Below, in pieces: positions 1-9,429 of a DNA stretch of 64,000 nucleotides. Each line of letters begins with the position of its first letter. The first letter of the stretch is position 1. The notes beneath the pieces are model-generated. The model was not told the origin of the DNA. It did no database searches and worked only from the letters and a program-made list of their open reading frames with translations. This stretch comes from DATFVJ01 sp963826515 (GTDB lineage: Bacteria > Actinomycetota > Actinomycetes > Streptosporangiales > Streptosporangiaceae), in contig CAWGXI010000016.1 of NCBI GenBank assembly GCA_963826515.1, positions 372,001 through 436,000 on the forward strand, in the 5' to 3' direction. Both the position numbers and the translations under genes were made by a program.

Positions 1-96
1 CTGATATGTGAGGGCGACACGTGCCGATCCAAGGCTCTCCTACTCGGCCTGCTCGCCACCTAATGGAGTCCGGTTATGGCGGAACCTCCGATCTGG

Positions 97-360
97 TCAG
101 TCACTGTAGTGATAACGAGCCTTGAGGATCTTTACCTCTTTGCCGTCGGCCCGGTACACGAGCCGGTGCTCGTCGTCGATGCGGCGAGACCAGTAGCCGG
201 ACAGATCACCTTTCAGGGGTTCAGGCTTGCCTATCCCGGCGAACGGGTCGCGCTGGATCTCACCGATCAGGCGCGTGATTCTCGTCGCCATCTTCCGGTC
301 TGCGCCCAGCCAGAACAGGAAGTCTTCCCAGGCGTCGGGGTCGAAGTGGATGCTTCTCAC
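97..360 (-). CDS. yoeB: YoeB-type mRNA interferase toxin
   Basis: An 87-residue protein of the RelE/YoeB fold. Visible family marks are the N-terminal 'WEDFLFW', the 'GKPEPLKGDLSGYWSRRI' block, 'DDEHRLVYR' and the C-terminal 'ARYHYSD', which carries the His-Tyr pair used in ribosome-dependent mRNA cleavage in characterised YoeB. Length is normal for the family. It starts with GTG and that G is also the last base of the antitoxin TAG, so the two genes are translationally coupled. It should be neutralised by the upstream YefM. The assignment rests on family motifs; activity is inferred. Confidence 0.93.
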   Translation of the reverse strand: MRSIHFDPDAWEDFLFWLGADRKMATRITRLIGEIQRDPFAGIGKPEPLKGDLSGYWSRRIDDEHRLVYRADGKEVKILKARYHYSD

Positions 361-629
361 TACTCGCCCGCCAGAGCCTCTACTTCCTCCATGGTCTTGA
401 CGACGGCACCTTGGCCTGACTTGTCCCGGGCAATGGCTTCCATGAGCCGCCGGGCGTTGGCGGGAGACCGCAGCAGGTAGATAGTCTCCTGCCAGGAGTC
501 GAAGTCCTCGGCGGACATGAGCACGGCGTCCCCGCCTTTGGAGTTGATCCGCACCGGCACGTGGTCGTCGTTGACCTGCTGAATGAGGGGGAACAGGCGC
601 GAGCGGGCCTCGCTGGCACTGATAGCCAC
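360..629 (-). CDS. yefM: YefM antitoxin (Phd/YefM family)
   Basis: An 89-residue antitoxin. The N-terminus ('SEARSRLFPLIQQVNDD') is the Phd/YefM DNA-binding part, followed by 'VRINSKGGDAVLMSAEDFDSWQET', and the acidic C-terminal third would wrap the toxin. The start is GTG at 629; an AGGAGG lies about 12 bases upstream. It is first in a two-gene operon with yoeB and overlaps it by one base. In E. coli YefM represses its own promoter by binding palindromes with a TGTACA core, and such a palindrome lies about 33 bases upstream here. The pair sits just downstream of the Wadjet operon, as often seen in defence-rich accessory DNA. Confidence 0.93.
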   Translation of the reverse strand: MAISASEARSRLFPLIQQVNDDHVPVRINSKGGDAVLMSAEDFDSWQETIYLLRSPANARRLMEAIARDKSGQGAVVKTMEEVEALAGE

Positions 630-661
630 TCCTTACACTTCCCTCCTATATGGTACGGGCT

Positions 662-673
662 TATTGTACAATA
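662..673. promoter_or_regulatory. Probable YefM operator
   Basis: Perfect 12-bp palindrome tattgtacaata with the TGTACA core known from E. coli YefM operators, in the AT-rich stretch upstream of yefM. A shorter partial copy (ggtac) lies at about 652-656, matching the long-plus-short repeat layout of the E. coli site. Binding is inferred from sequence only. Confidence 0.7.
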
Positions 674-705
674 TAGGTGCGGGGTTTTGGTACCGATGCA
701 GTCAA

Positions 706-1959
706 TTAAGGACTGAGGTCCTGGAGCAGGGTGTCAAGGGTGAGTTCCTCCTCGATACGAAGGTTGCGGTGCCGCATGGCGGCGGCGAGTTCCGGGTCCC
801 ACGGCGTCGCGGCCGACTCGCCGACGAGCCCGCCGAGCGCCGCGAGCGGATGCGCCGCCGACACCGCAGCTTGGTAGGCCACGTGGTCATACCGCCACGG
901 CCGCCAGTTCACCCGGTGACGCACCGCGTTGGCGATCCGGACGCCGCCCCAGTCGAAGTCGCCGTGGTAGCCGAACTCCGCGCCGCCGACCGCGAGTAGT
1001 CCCAGCAGCCGCCACCCGGCGGCGCAGGGCTGGCCGCCGACGCAAACCAGCGGCTGGCACCGGGCGCCCAGTTCGTCGGCGGCGGCCGCGACCACCACCG
1101 GATTCTCGCATATCCGCACCCGGGCGGCGCGCAGCGGCTCGTCATGGCAGCGGAGTTGACGGAGCGTGAGCACCGTCGGCTGTCCCGCCTCGCGGCACGA
1201 CGCCAGCGTCCTGCCCAGGGCCGTGCGCGTGTCGCCGGGCAGGCCGAGGCAGAGCGCCAGCGACGAGAGCTCGTCGAGGTTAACTCCCGCGGCGGCCCAC
1301 GCGGCGCGGCGGGCGTCGGCGGTTCCCTCCGCCGCGAACGGCAGGCCCGCCAGCGCACGGACCGCCGACAGCACCAGCGTGCCGGCCGGGCGTCCGTCGT
1401 CCAGGGCGTGAGCGTCGCCGCAGCATTCGGCGGCGAGCCGGCCGATGGGTACGCCGCGCGAGGGTAGCCGCCGGAGCACCGCCGCGACCTGGGCGAGGAG
1501 CAGCCGTGCATGTTCAGGTTCGGGGGCGAGACGGCGCACCACGCCGGTCGCGTCGAGCCACCCCCGCCACCGCGCCAGCTCGGCACGGCCCTCCACGGCG
1601 GCGTCCAGTGACGTGAACGCAGCACCCCAGGCGGCCGCCAGCTCTGCCCGTTCGCGGTTGCGATCCCGGAGCGGACCGGTCAGGCGCATCACCGCTTCGG
1701 CCAGCCCGCCCGGCGCGGCGCCGCTGTCTCGCAGGATCCGGTCGACCTCCGTCAGCGACACCGACAGCGACGCGCCGGAACGGACTGCTCTTCCGGTCAG
1801 CCGCTCAACCGCGCGCCGTTGCTCTGGGGTGGCGGCGGGCAAGGTAACCGTACCGGTCAGCGGACGTCCGGCCTCCAGTCTGTCCCGTGCCCGCCGCACC
1901 AGCCACGCGACCGGCTCACCGCCGAGCAGGCGGTGCAGCTTGGCGTCGGTATCGGTCAC
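706..1959 (-). CDS. jetD: Wadjet JetD-type nuclease subunit (DUF3323/DUF2399, TIGR02679)
   Basis: A 417-residue protein starting at GTG 1959, which overlaps the jetC TGA as GTGA; a longer upstream reading in the same frame lies inside jetC and is coincidental. The N-terminal half corresponds to DUF3323 and the C-terminal half to DUF2399, a Toprim-like module: Glu in 'ICENPVVV' near residue 285 and the acidic 'DFDWGG' near 334-339. In characterised Wadjet, JetD is the topoisomerase VI-like nuclease that cuts circular DNA after the SMC complex has extruded it. Last gene of the jetABCD operon. Family length and active-site residues look intact. Confidence 0.9.
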   Translation of the reverse strand: MTDTDAKLHRLLGGEPVAWLVRRARDRLEAGRPLTGTVTLPAATPEQRRAVERLTGRAVRSGASLSVSLTEVDRILRDSGAAPGGLAEAVMRLTGPLRDRNRERAELAAAWGAAFTSLDAAVEGRAELARWRGWLDATGVVRRLAPEPEHARLLLAQVAAVLRRLPSRGVPIGRLAAECCGDAHALDDGRPAGTLVLSAVRALAGLPFAAEGTADARRAAWAAAGVNLDELSSLALCLGLPGDTRTALGRTLASCREAGQPTVLTLRQLRCHDEPLRAARVRICENPVVVAAAADELGARCQPLVCVGGQPCAAGWRLLGLLAVGGAEFGYHGDFDWGGVRIANAVRHRVNWRPWRYDHVAYQAAVSAAHPLAALGGLVGESAATPWDPELAAAMRHRNLRIEEELTLDTLLQDLSP

Positions 1960-4900
1960 ACCGCCGCCCGTTCGGCCGGGCGGCGTTCCCGCCCGTCCCA
2001 CCGCCACGGCGTGACAAGCACCGCGTCGACCCCGTCCTGCCGGGCAAGCTGGCAGATGGCGAGCCCGGGGACCTGCGGGTAGCATCCCCACTCCCGTTCG
2101 CTGGTCATGACCACGTCCATGTCGAACGTGGCGAGCAGCCCGAGACACTTCGCGCGAGAGTCGTCGTCGACTCCGGCGAAAGCCTCGTCCAGCGCGATCA
2201 GCCGCGGCGCGCAAGGGTTGCCCGCCGACTTGTAATGCGAAGAGGCCGCCGCGAACAGCGGAACCGAGGCGACCAGGGCCCGCTCGCCGCCCGACGCCGG
2301 GCCAGTGGCGGGCCGCCACTGGCCGTCGGCGAAGCGCTGGATCACGAACTCGTGCCACTTCCGGTAGTCCAGCGCCGACGTCAGCGCCTCGGTCCACCCG
2401 GCCGCCGGGTTGTCCGCATGCTCGGCGGCGATGCGCTGCTGCAGGAACGCCCCCACCGCGGCACGGTCATCGGAGGACCACGCGTCGATCGTCTGCCTGA
2501 GCTTGCGCCTTATCTGGTCCAGGCCGTCCGGCGCGTCCCGCACCTGCTGCCAGATCAGCCGCAGCTTCATCCCGGTCGACGTCGGCCGGGCTTCCAGTTC
2601 GTCGTTCATCTGCCTGACCTCGGCCTCCGCCACCGTGATCAGCTCATGCAGCGTCCCTGCCACCTCGTTGAGCAGGTGGTTCTCCAGGATCTCCCGTTCC
2701 CTGGCGGACAGCAGCCTGGCCCGCTGCTCCGCTTCCTCTCCGAGCGCCGCGGCGAGGCCGGGCACGTCGTGGCTGCGGCCCTGGAAGACCACGTCGACCA
2801 CGATGACGCCCTCGCTCAGCGTCAGCCCGGCCGAATGCCCGTGCCTGGCCATCGCATCGGCGAGCAGCTTGTGCTCCTCGGTCACCCGTTTCTGTATCCG
2901 GTCCCAAGGGCCGTCTGCATCGTCCACCGATTCCAGCCCGGCGTTCACGGCGCGGGCCATTAGCACGGCCGACGTCGCCGCCCAGGGCTGCATGGCGTCG
3001 GGAACCTCGAGCGACGGGAGCGCGACGCACAGCAGCCCGGTGGCGGCGAACGACTGGAACTCCGCGACCGCAGCGTCCCGTGTCCGCGCCGCCTCCTCGA
3101 TCTGGATGCGCAGCGTCTCCCGCGCGCCCTCGGCCTTACCCCGGTCGCCGAGCGCCCGCTGCTCGACGGCACGCGCGGCCTTCTCATCGGCGCCCCGCCG
3201 TTCCAGGTCGCGCCGGACTTCCTCCAGCTGCCGGTACAGCTCCTCGACCGCTGCCCCGGCGGTCTGGAGCAGCGCGTCGTACATCGCCTGAGCGGCCGAG
3301 GCCTCGTCCCGCGCCACCGTTGCGGCTTCAGTCGCCTCTTCCAGGCGCCCCCGGCTTTCGGCCAGTTCCGCCGAGGCTTCGTCCGCGGCCTGGGCCGCCC
3401 CCTGCGATGCCTCGGCGGCCGGCCATAGCCCAGCGAGCGCCAGCCGGTACGCGTCCACCCCGGCCTTAACCTCGGCGAGCTCGCCAGGTTCGGCAGGCAG
3501 GCCTACGTCGCGAGCGAACTCTTCGGCGCGTATGACGGCGGCGTCCAGCCCCTCCTGCCGCTGCCCGCACAACGTGACAGCGCGAGCACGCTGCTCGCGC
3601 AGTTCGCCGCGCCGCCGACGTTCTGCGGCGGTCACGGTGCGGGCCTCGCGCACCGCGGCGTCCGGCGGCACCGCGCGATGTTCGTCCGCGAGCCGTTCCC
3701 GGCGCACGCCCACCTCGGCCAGCGCCACGTCAAGCTCGCCGATCGCCGTACGCTCATGCTCCAGCTCGGCAGAGAGCCGCGCGATCCTGACGCGCCGCGC
3801 GGCCTCACGCGCGCCCTCGCCGATGTAGCCGGCGCTGTCCTTCCGCCAGGCGCCGGTCAGCACACCGTTCGCAAACCGGCCGTCCACCGAGACCCACGTC
3901 CGGCCCGTTCCGCCGAGCCCTATAGCGGAAAGGACAGCGCCGACGCTCTCGGCGGGCAGCACCCCCGCCTGGGGATCGCCGGAGTCGATCGCCGGGACCA
4001 GGACGCGTGCGCACGACGGGCCGGGCACGGGGGCGAGCCCGGACACCACGGTCACATCGCCATCGACGAGGTCCCCGTCGGGCGTGACCCACGCGTCGAG
4101 TATCCCCGCCGCCTCCAGCGCGGCTTCAAGCCCCGCGCGATGCTCCTCCGGCACGTCCGGTGCGAAATCGGTCACCCTCCACAACGGGGCACCCGGACGG
4201 TCATCCCGGATGCCGGGCTCCCTGGTATGCGGAAGCAGCGGTGCGTCGTGGCCGCCCGCCCGCAGCCGCCCGATCTCCCCCTCAAGTTCGCGCGCGTGAC
4301 CCTCGTGCGCGGCACGCTGGGCGGACAGTCCCGCCTCGACACGGCCGAGCTCGGTGCCTGCCGCCCGTGCCGCGTCATCGACGGCCGTGACCGCCGGGTT
4401 GGCGCCGTCCCCGGTCACCGCCCAGGCTCGCAGGGCTTCGATCAGCTCGTCCGGGTCGGCAACCTGGAGCTCGGTGAGGCCGTCGAGGTAGGCACGGTAG
4501 GCACCGGCCAGTTCCCTGGCGTGTTCGGCGGCGACTTGCTCGGCGGCGGCGACCCGGTCGGTCGCGGCCTGGACCTCCGCGGTGAGCCGGTCCGCCTCGG
4601 CGCGTGCCGCCTGCAGCGCCGCGCGCCGTTCCCCGGCTTCGGCGAGCAGTATCTCCAGCTGCCCGACGGCCTGCGCCTGCCGGTCGGCAACGGCCTGCGT
4701 CTGGCTCCGGGCCCGCGGCGGATCCTGCTCCCAGCCGTCAGCCGCCGTGCGGTGACCCTGCGTGCAGCGGGCGGTTGCCGCCGCCTCCTCGGCCTGGCGC
4801 TGCGCGGCGTGCAGAGCGTTCCGCGCCGCTTCGGCCCGCGCCGCGGCCTGGCCGACCCGCGCGGAACGTTTCTGCACCTCGGCGGCGAGCCGGTCACGGT

Positions 4901-5984
4901 CCAGCTCCCTAATGCTCGCCGTCTCGTCCCGGCGCCGCGCCTCCTCCCGCGTGTACTCGAGCCGCTCGGCGTCCCGCATCGCTGGGTTCTGCTGCAGCGC
5001 CTCGCGCCGCGCCTCGAGCTGGGTCCGCCGCTGCTCGAGCTCGTCTAGCTCGCGCCGTGCGGCGCCAAGCTCCGATTCAGCCGCGGTGAACGCCTCCTCG
5101 GCTGCGGCGAGTTCCCGGCCGAACTGCTCGTACCGGCTCTGCGCCTGTCGCGGCCCCGCGGCCTTGCGCTTGGCCGCGATCATCGCGTACCTGCCGTAAT
5201 AGCGGAGGAAGTCGTTCGCGGCCTGACGGGCCTCGGCCAGGGCGCGCAGCGCGTCGCGTTCCTCGTCAAGACCGCGGAACGCCTCGGCCACCGTGGTCAC
5301 CAGGCCCGGGCTGAGCGGCGGCAGCGCCTCGGTGAGCGCACGCGACAGCAGCTTCTCGTCGGGCTTCTTGGAAAGCTGCGGCTGCCGGAGCTGGATCAGC
5401 AGCTTGACCAACGTCTCGTAACGGTGTTCCCCGAGCCCGAACAACGCTTCGTCCACCGCCCGCCGGTAGTCGGCTGCCCGGTCATACACCAGCCCGTATC
5501 CGTCGATCTCCTCGCGCAGCTTTTCCCTGGTGAGCGGGACCCGGCTGGCCGGCAGCAGCTGGAGGTGCTCGCCGACGCGCTGTGTCGTGACGAAGAACCA
5601 GTGGCGCGCGATGCCGCGCCCGGCGACGGCCTTCAGCCCGCAGCCGACAGTGCGGAACTCGGTGGTCCCGTCAGCGGCGCGGCGGCCGAACTCGAGCCAG
5701 GTGTACCCGAGGCGTTCCGGATTGGGATGCTTGCCGCCGAGCAGCAGGTTCCACTCCATATTCTTCTGCCGGTCGCCGTCCGGCTCCACCCGGTGCGGTG
5801 CGAGCTCTCCGTCCAGCAGGAACGGCAGCGTCAGCGCGAGCACCTTGGACTTGCCGGTTCCGTTGTTGCCGCGCAGCAGCAGCCGGCCGTCGTGGAACCA
5901 GAACTCCTCGGCATCGTAGTAGAACATGTCGACCAGCCCCGCGCGCAAGGGCTTCCACCGATCAGAAGAGGGTGCTGGCAGCAT
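1956..5984 (-). CDS. jetC: Wadjet JetC SMC-like ATPase (TIGR02680)
   Basis: About 1,342 residues from ATG 5984, chosen because conserved sequence begins there and an AAAGG lies about 11 bases upstream; this start overlaps the end of jetB by 23 bases. Walker A 'GNNGTGKS' lies at residues 39-46. The middle is a very long coiled coil rich in Ala, Glu, Arg and Gln with a hinge-like interruption. Near the C-terminus are the ABC signature 'SGGERAL' and Walker B 'RLIALDEAFAGVD'. This is the loop-extruding motor (MukB-like) of the Wadjet plasmid-restriction complex, working with the JetA and JetB accessory subunits and the JetD nuclease. It appears complete. Confidence 0.93.
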   Translation of the reverse strand: MLPAPSSDRWKPLRAGLVDMFYYDAEEFWFHDGRLLLRGNNGTGKSKVLALTLPFLLDGELAPHRVEPDGDRQKNMEWNLLLGGKHPNPERLGYTWLEFGRRAADGTTEFRTVGCGLKAVAGRGIARHWFFVTTQRVGEHLQLLPASRVPLTREKLREEIDGYGLVYDRAADYRRAVDEALFGLGEHRYETLVKLLIQLRQPQLSKKPDEKLLSRALTEALPPLSPGLVTTVAEAFRGLDEERDALRALAEARQAANDFLRYYGRYAMIAAKRKAAGPRQAQSRYEQFGRELAAAEEAFTAAESELGAARRELDELEQRRTQLEARREALQQNPAMRDAERLEYTREEARRRDETASIRELDRDRLAAEVQKRSARVGQAAARAEAARNALHAAQRQAEEAAATARCTQGHRTAADGWEQDPPRARSQTQAVADRQAQAVGQLEILLAEAGERRAALQAARAEADRLTAEVQAATDRVAAAEQVAAEHARELAGAYRAYLDGLTELQVADPDELIEALRAWAVTGDGANPAVTAVDDAARAAGTELGRVEAGLSAQRAAHEGHARELEGEIGRLRAGGHDAPLLPHTREPGIRDDRPGAPLWRVTDFAPDVPEEHRAGLEAALEAAGILDAWVTPDGDLVDGDVTVVSGLAPVPGPSCARVLVPAIDSGDPQAGVLPAESVGAVLSAIGLGGTGRTWVSVDGRFANGVLTGAWRKDSAGYIGEGAREAARRVRIARLSAELEHERTAIGELDVALAEVGVRRERLADEHRAVPPDAAVREARTVTAAERRRRGELREQRARAVTLCGQRQEGLDAAVIRAEEFARDVGLPAEPGELAEVKAGVDAYRLALAGLWPAAEASQGAAQAADEASAELAESRGRLEEATEAATVARDEASAAQAMYDALLQTAGAAVEELYRQLEEVRRDLERRGADEKAARAVEQRALGDRGKAEGARETLRIQIEEAARTRDAAVAEFQSFAATGLLCVALPSLEVPDAMQPWAATSAVLMARAVNAGLESVDDADGPWDRIQKRVTEEHKLLADAMARHGHSAGLTLSEGVIVVDVVFQGRSHDVPGLAAALGEEAEQRARLLSAREREILENHLLNEVAGTLHELITVAEAEVRQMNDELEARPTSTGMKLRLIWQQVRDAPDGLDQIRRKLRQTIDAWSSDDRAAVGAFLQQRIAAEHADNPAAGWTEALTSALDYRKWHEFVIQRFADGQWRPATGPASGGERALVASVPLFAAASSHYKSAGNPCAPRLIALDEAFAGVDDDSRAKCLGLLATFDMDVVMTSEREWGCYPQVPGLAICQLARQDGVDAVLVTPWRWDGRERRPAERAAV

Positions 5985-7161
5985 CTGCTGTCGCCTTTCT
6001 CGTCTCGCGGATGACCGGCTCGTCCAGGGCGAAACGCGCGATCGCCGGCCGGCTGCGGACCGCGGCTCCGTCCACCTCAACCAGACAGAGCGCCGACAGC
6101 TTCTCCAGCGCGGTCGCGAGCAGCTCCGTTTCCGCGCCTGGCTCGGTCACGCCCTTGCGCCAGTAGCTGGCGTGCTCGGCCGCCGCCTGCCGGACGAAAG
6201 CATGCAGTTCGTCGAGCGTGGCCTGCTCCCCGCGGGCGAGGTGCTCCGCGACCAGCAGCGTGATGTGCCCGTCGGTGCGCTGCTCGGGCATCCGAACGTC
6301 GGTCAGCTCGTCCTCCGGGTCCACCATGGCGATCCCCTCGGCGCGCATCTCCGGGATCAGCCCGGTGGCGTCGGCGATCCGCCGGGTGATGGCGTGCCGC
6401 TGAGACAGCAGGTAGGCGCGTTCGTCCTCCTCTTCGAGTTCGTCGTAGTACACGACCGGGTCCTCCAGCAGCCGCCGGGTGAGCCGCCTGCGCAGCGCCT
6501 GGTTGCGCAGTTCGTCGCTCTCGGCGACCGGTTCCGCGGTCAGCTCCGCGAGCCGCCTGGGAAACGTCGCGGCGGTCACGGTGGACGGTCCGCGGGTGCC
6601 GGACAGGAGCACGCCAAGCACCGGCCTGCGCACGTCGTACAGCACGTCGGTCCCGGCCGACAGGTAGGCGTCCTCGTCCCCCGCGACCCGGCTCAACACT
6701 CCCCAGCCGAGCAGCAGCCGGATCACCGCGACCAGGTCGGACCGGTCCACCCGGCTGTCCAGGGTCAGCGTGAACCCGCATCCGGCCAGCTCCGGTTCGG
6801 TGGCCGCCGTCAGCACGTCGTCGGCGAGGCTGCCGAGCGTGGTCTGCGCGTCGGCGCGGGCCAGTGCTGACAGGGCCAGGCACAAGGTGACGTACCGGCG
6901 CCGGCCGAACGGCTCCTTGTTGCGCCCGCGCGCGGGGTGAGACGCGTCGGACAGCACCGGGGCGGTCTTGAAGAGACGGGCCGTCTCCGAGTCCGCGACC
7001 AGGCGCCATCCGGTCTCGCGGTTCAGCCACTCGCGCAGCTCGGTCAGGTGCCGCCGGACCAGGACCAGCTTCTCGCCGTCGGTGTCGGCGACCAGCAGCG
7101 GCTTGGCGAGCAGGGCGCGGAGCGCGGCCCTGCGCTGCGCCTGTTCCTCGGCCGGGATCAT
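5962..7161 (-). CDS. jetB: Wadjet JetB accessory subunit (DUF2398, TIGR02678)
   Basis: A 399-residue protein with the N-terminal features of DUF2398: 'RRAALRALLAKPLL', 'TELREWLNRETGWRL' and 'RRRYVTLCLALSAL'. A later acidic helix segment contains 'YYDELEEEDERAYLLSQR'. By analogy with characterised Wadjet complexes this is the winged-helix (KITE/MukE-like) partner that bridges the SMC heads together with JetA. ATG 7161 overlaps the jetA stop as ATGA, and the gene end overlaps the jetC start, so the operon is translationally coupled throughout. Full length and undamaged. Confidence 0.9.
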   Translation of the reverse strand: MIPAEEQAQRRAALRALLAKPLLVADTDGEKLVLVRRHLTELREWLNRETGWRLVADSETARLFKTAPVLSDASHPARGRNKEPFGRRRYVTLCLALSALARADAQTTLGSLADDVLTAATEPELAGCGFTLTLDSRVDRSDLVAVIRLLLGWGVLSRVAGDEDAYLSAGTDVLYDVRRPVLGVLLSGTRGPSTVTAATFPRRLAELTAEPVAESDELRNQALRRRLTRRLLEDPVVYYDELEEEDERAYLLSQRHAITRRIADATGLIPEMRAEGIAMVDPEDELTDVRMPEQRTDGHITLLVAEHLARGEQATLDELHAFVRQAAAEHASYWRKGVTEPGAETELLATALEKLSALCLVEVDGAAVRSRPAIARFALDEPVIRETRKATADAASTLF

Positions 7162-8726
7162 GACGCCGTCAGATCCGTGATCTCGATGACGTGCTCCGGA
7201 CCGGTGAGTAGGCCGTCGGCGGTCCGGACGGTGGCCGTTCCGCCATCCGGGACCAGCGAGAGCCGCACCTCCAGCGTGCCGTCGCTCGTCACGGTCTTCA
7301 CTTCGGCCTCACCCGGCTTGCGGGCCGCCAGCACGTCGCCGAGCAGCGCCAGGAACAGCCGGAACGCCCGGGGATCCAGCACGTCGAGGTCGGACAGCAG
7401 CGTCGGCCCGGCGGTGCGCAGGCGCCGCCGGGCCGCGGCGGTCTCGGCCGCCTCGCGTTCTGCCTGCCTGCGCAGGAGGTCCCGGTCCGCCGACCTGTCC
7501 CGCACCTGGTTCGGCTTGCCGCGCCGCTCGTAGGTCCCGGTCTTCCTGAGCTGGGGCGAGATGCGGATGGGCGGGGCATCCCGCCAGGCCGTTCCGTATG
7601 AAAGATCGCGCCAGACGTCGGCGGTTTCGCTGGTCACCGACAGGTGCCGTGCGGGACATAGGCCGAACGCCGCCCGCCACAGCCGGTGGGCGGCCTCGTC
7701 GTCCGGCGCCTCGGCGAACCACCGGGCGAGCGCACGGAAGTCCGCCGAGCGATCCGACCGCCCCGAGCGCCGCTCGTTGAGCAGGCCTACGGTGTCGATG
7801 AGCTGCTTGATCGCGGTCACGGCCGCCTGCCGCAGCAGCCGGGCCTGCGACGGGTGCCCCGCGTCCCGCGAGGTGAACCAGTCGTCCAGACCGCGCCACC
7901 GGTTGCGCCACGCGTCGAGCGCCTGTTTTTCCGCCTTGGCCAGAGATTCGGCGGCATCCGCGCCCTCGGGCACCGCGTCGGCCGCCTCCCGTCGCGCGGC
8001 GAGTTCGAGCAGCCGCTCGTGGCCGACGGCTTCCAGGTCGTTGAGCAGCACCGCGATCTGGGCACCGGAGTTGGCCAGGTCCGCGATGAACCTGTTGATG
8101 TAGTCGATCAGCCGTTCCTTGTACGCGAGGAAGCCGTCGACGTCCCCGTCGGAGAAGTCCATCGCGCGCCGCAACGCGGACATGAACGCCTGCGCGTTGT
8201 CAGCCAGGGAGGAGAACCGCTCCGCCACGGACAGCAGGAGCAGATGGACCTTGGCCGGGTCGGGATCGTCGCCCGCGGCGAGTACTCTCAGCGAGCGGAG
8301 CCGGTCGGCGATGTCGGCCAGGGCCACCGACTGGAGCTGGCCGCGCCGGCCGATGGCCTCCTCGTAGAACGAGATCGCCTGCTCGGCGGCTTGCCCGGCT
8401 GCGGTGAGCTGATACAGGGAACGCTTGCGGTGGAAGTCTTCCACCGTAGTGACGCGGCCGGTGTCGACGTCCGCGCGCAGGTTCCCCCACGCCACGAGCT
8501 GCTCCAAGGCCTGGGTCAGCTGCTCGTCAGCGTCGATCAGGAGCTCGGCCGTCACGTCTTCCGGCCGCAGGTGCACGATGTAGCGCTCCTTCGCCCGCGC
8601 GAAGGTACGCAGCAGGCTCCGGTAAAGGTTGGCGTTCGGGACGCTCAGGTGCATGAACGGTTGTGGCTCGCCATGGCCACGCGCCGGCTGAGGGGCTCCG
8701 CTAACCACCACTACATATTGCCGCAC
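7158..8726 (-). CDS. jetA: Wadjet JetA accessory subunit (DUF2397, TIGR02677)
   Basis: Up to 522 residues. Conserved family sequence begins at 'LSVPNANLYRSLLRTFARAK', so the true start may be the ATG at 8654 (498 residues) rather than the outermost GTG at 8726; neither has a convincing Shine-Dalgarno sequence at normal spacing. Helical throughout, with DUF2397 hallmarks such as 'LRPEDVTAELL', 'FHRKRSLYQLTAAGQAAE' and 'WFAEAPDDEAAHRLW'. It is the kleisin-like (MukF-like) subunit by analogy with characterised Wadjet. First gene of the jetABCD operon; the promoter should lie between 8730 and 8850 but I see no clear consensus. Confidence 0.9.
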   Translation of the reverse strand: MRQYVVVVSGAPQPARGHGEPQPFMHLSVPNANLYRSLLRTFARAKERYIVHLRPEDVTAELLIDADEQLTQALEQLVAWGNLRADVDTGRVTTVEDFHRKRSLYQLTAAGQAAEQAISFYEEAIGRRGQLQSVALADIADRLRSLRVLAAGDDPDPAKVHLLLLSVAERFSSLADNAQAFMSALRRAMDFSDGDVDGFLAYKERLIDYINRFIADLANSGAQIAVLLNDLEAVGHERLLELAARREAADAVPEGADAAESLAKAEKQALDAWRNRWRGLDDWFTSRDAGHPSQARLLRQAAVTAIKQLIDTVGLLNERRSGRSDRSADFRALARWFAEAPDDEAAHRLWRAAFGLCPARHLSVTSETADVWRDLSYGTAWRDAPPIRISPQLRKTGTYERRGKPNQVRDRSADRDLLRRQAEREAAETAAARRRLRTAGPTLLSDLDVLDPRAFRLFLALLGDVLAARKPGEAEVKTVTSDGTLEVRLSLVPDGGTATVRTADGLLTGPEHVIEITDLTAS

Positions 8727-8843
8727 CCTACCGACAGAATGAGCGCAACTCGCCGCCCATGGGTGTGAGACGAATTTGTAGGTGACTGGCGGGTAACCTG
8801 GGCTGACCTTGATGGCCTGAGTGTGTTGTTGTCAGATGCCGGG

Positions 8844-9368
8844 TCAGGCCGCTCCTGACTGGCTGCGTGGCTGCCGCCAGATTCTTCTCAGCAGCCGCTG
8901 GCTTGCTGGCATCGCAGGGGTGAGGATTCCGGTCGCGCCGCTGCAGGAGCAGCGCATGGATGACAGTTTGAGGCGCTGGCCGATGACCGCTTTGCAGCCG
9001 GCCTCGACGGCCCGGGAGCCGACGAACATGCCGATAGAGCGGAAGTGCTAGTAGCGCATGCGTTGCGCGTTGATCTCGACGTGGCCGAGCGCCTTGTCCC
9101 GCGCCTTTTCTTTCGCCCCGGCGAGAGGGAACGCGGGGGCGGCGGCGGTGATGGTGCCGATGTCGCCGGCGTCCAGTTCGTCGAGCCGCTCGGCGAGCCA
9201 TTCCTTGCGATGGTCGCCGAGCATGAACTCCAGCAGCCTGGCCAGCTCGTGCAGGTGCTCGCGGGCGAGGTAGAGGCCGGCCACGTGAAGTTCTGGGCGA
9301 TCCGGCCAGGCAAAGCCAATACGAGGCGCACGTATGAGATCCGGTGGAAGGTCGGCCACGTCCCGCAC
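8844..9368 (-). pseudogene. ISKra4-like transposase C-terminal remnant
   Basis: One reading frame carries the C-terminal half of a DDE transposase: 'LHVAGLYLAREHLHELARLL', 'LDELDAGDIGTI' and, further on, 'GMFVGSRAVEAGCKAVIGQR'. The last motif is the conserved end of this transposase group. A TAG at 9048-9050 replaces a codon in 'MRYYHFRS', so the gene is broken there, and the N-terminal half is missing. No terminal repeats were found. It is a relic with no expected function. Confidence 0.7.
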
Positions 9369-9429
9369 TCCCGGACCCTCGGCAACAGGACACAGGCCGA
9401 CAACTTCCTATCTGAGGCAGTCCGCACGG

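Noticed and set aside
1960..2397. Upstream extension of the jetD frame by 146 codons
   Set aside because: It lies wholly inside jetC in another frame, is Arg/Gly-rich without family features, and a GTGA-coupled start at 1959 fits the operon.
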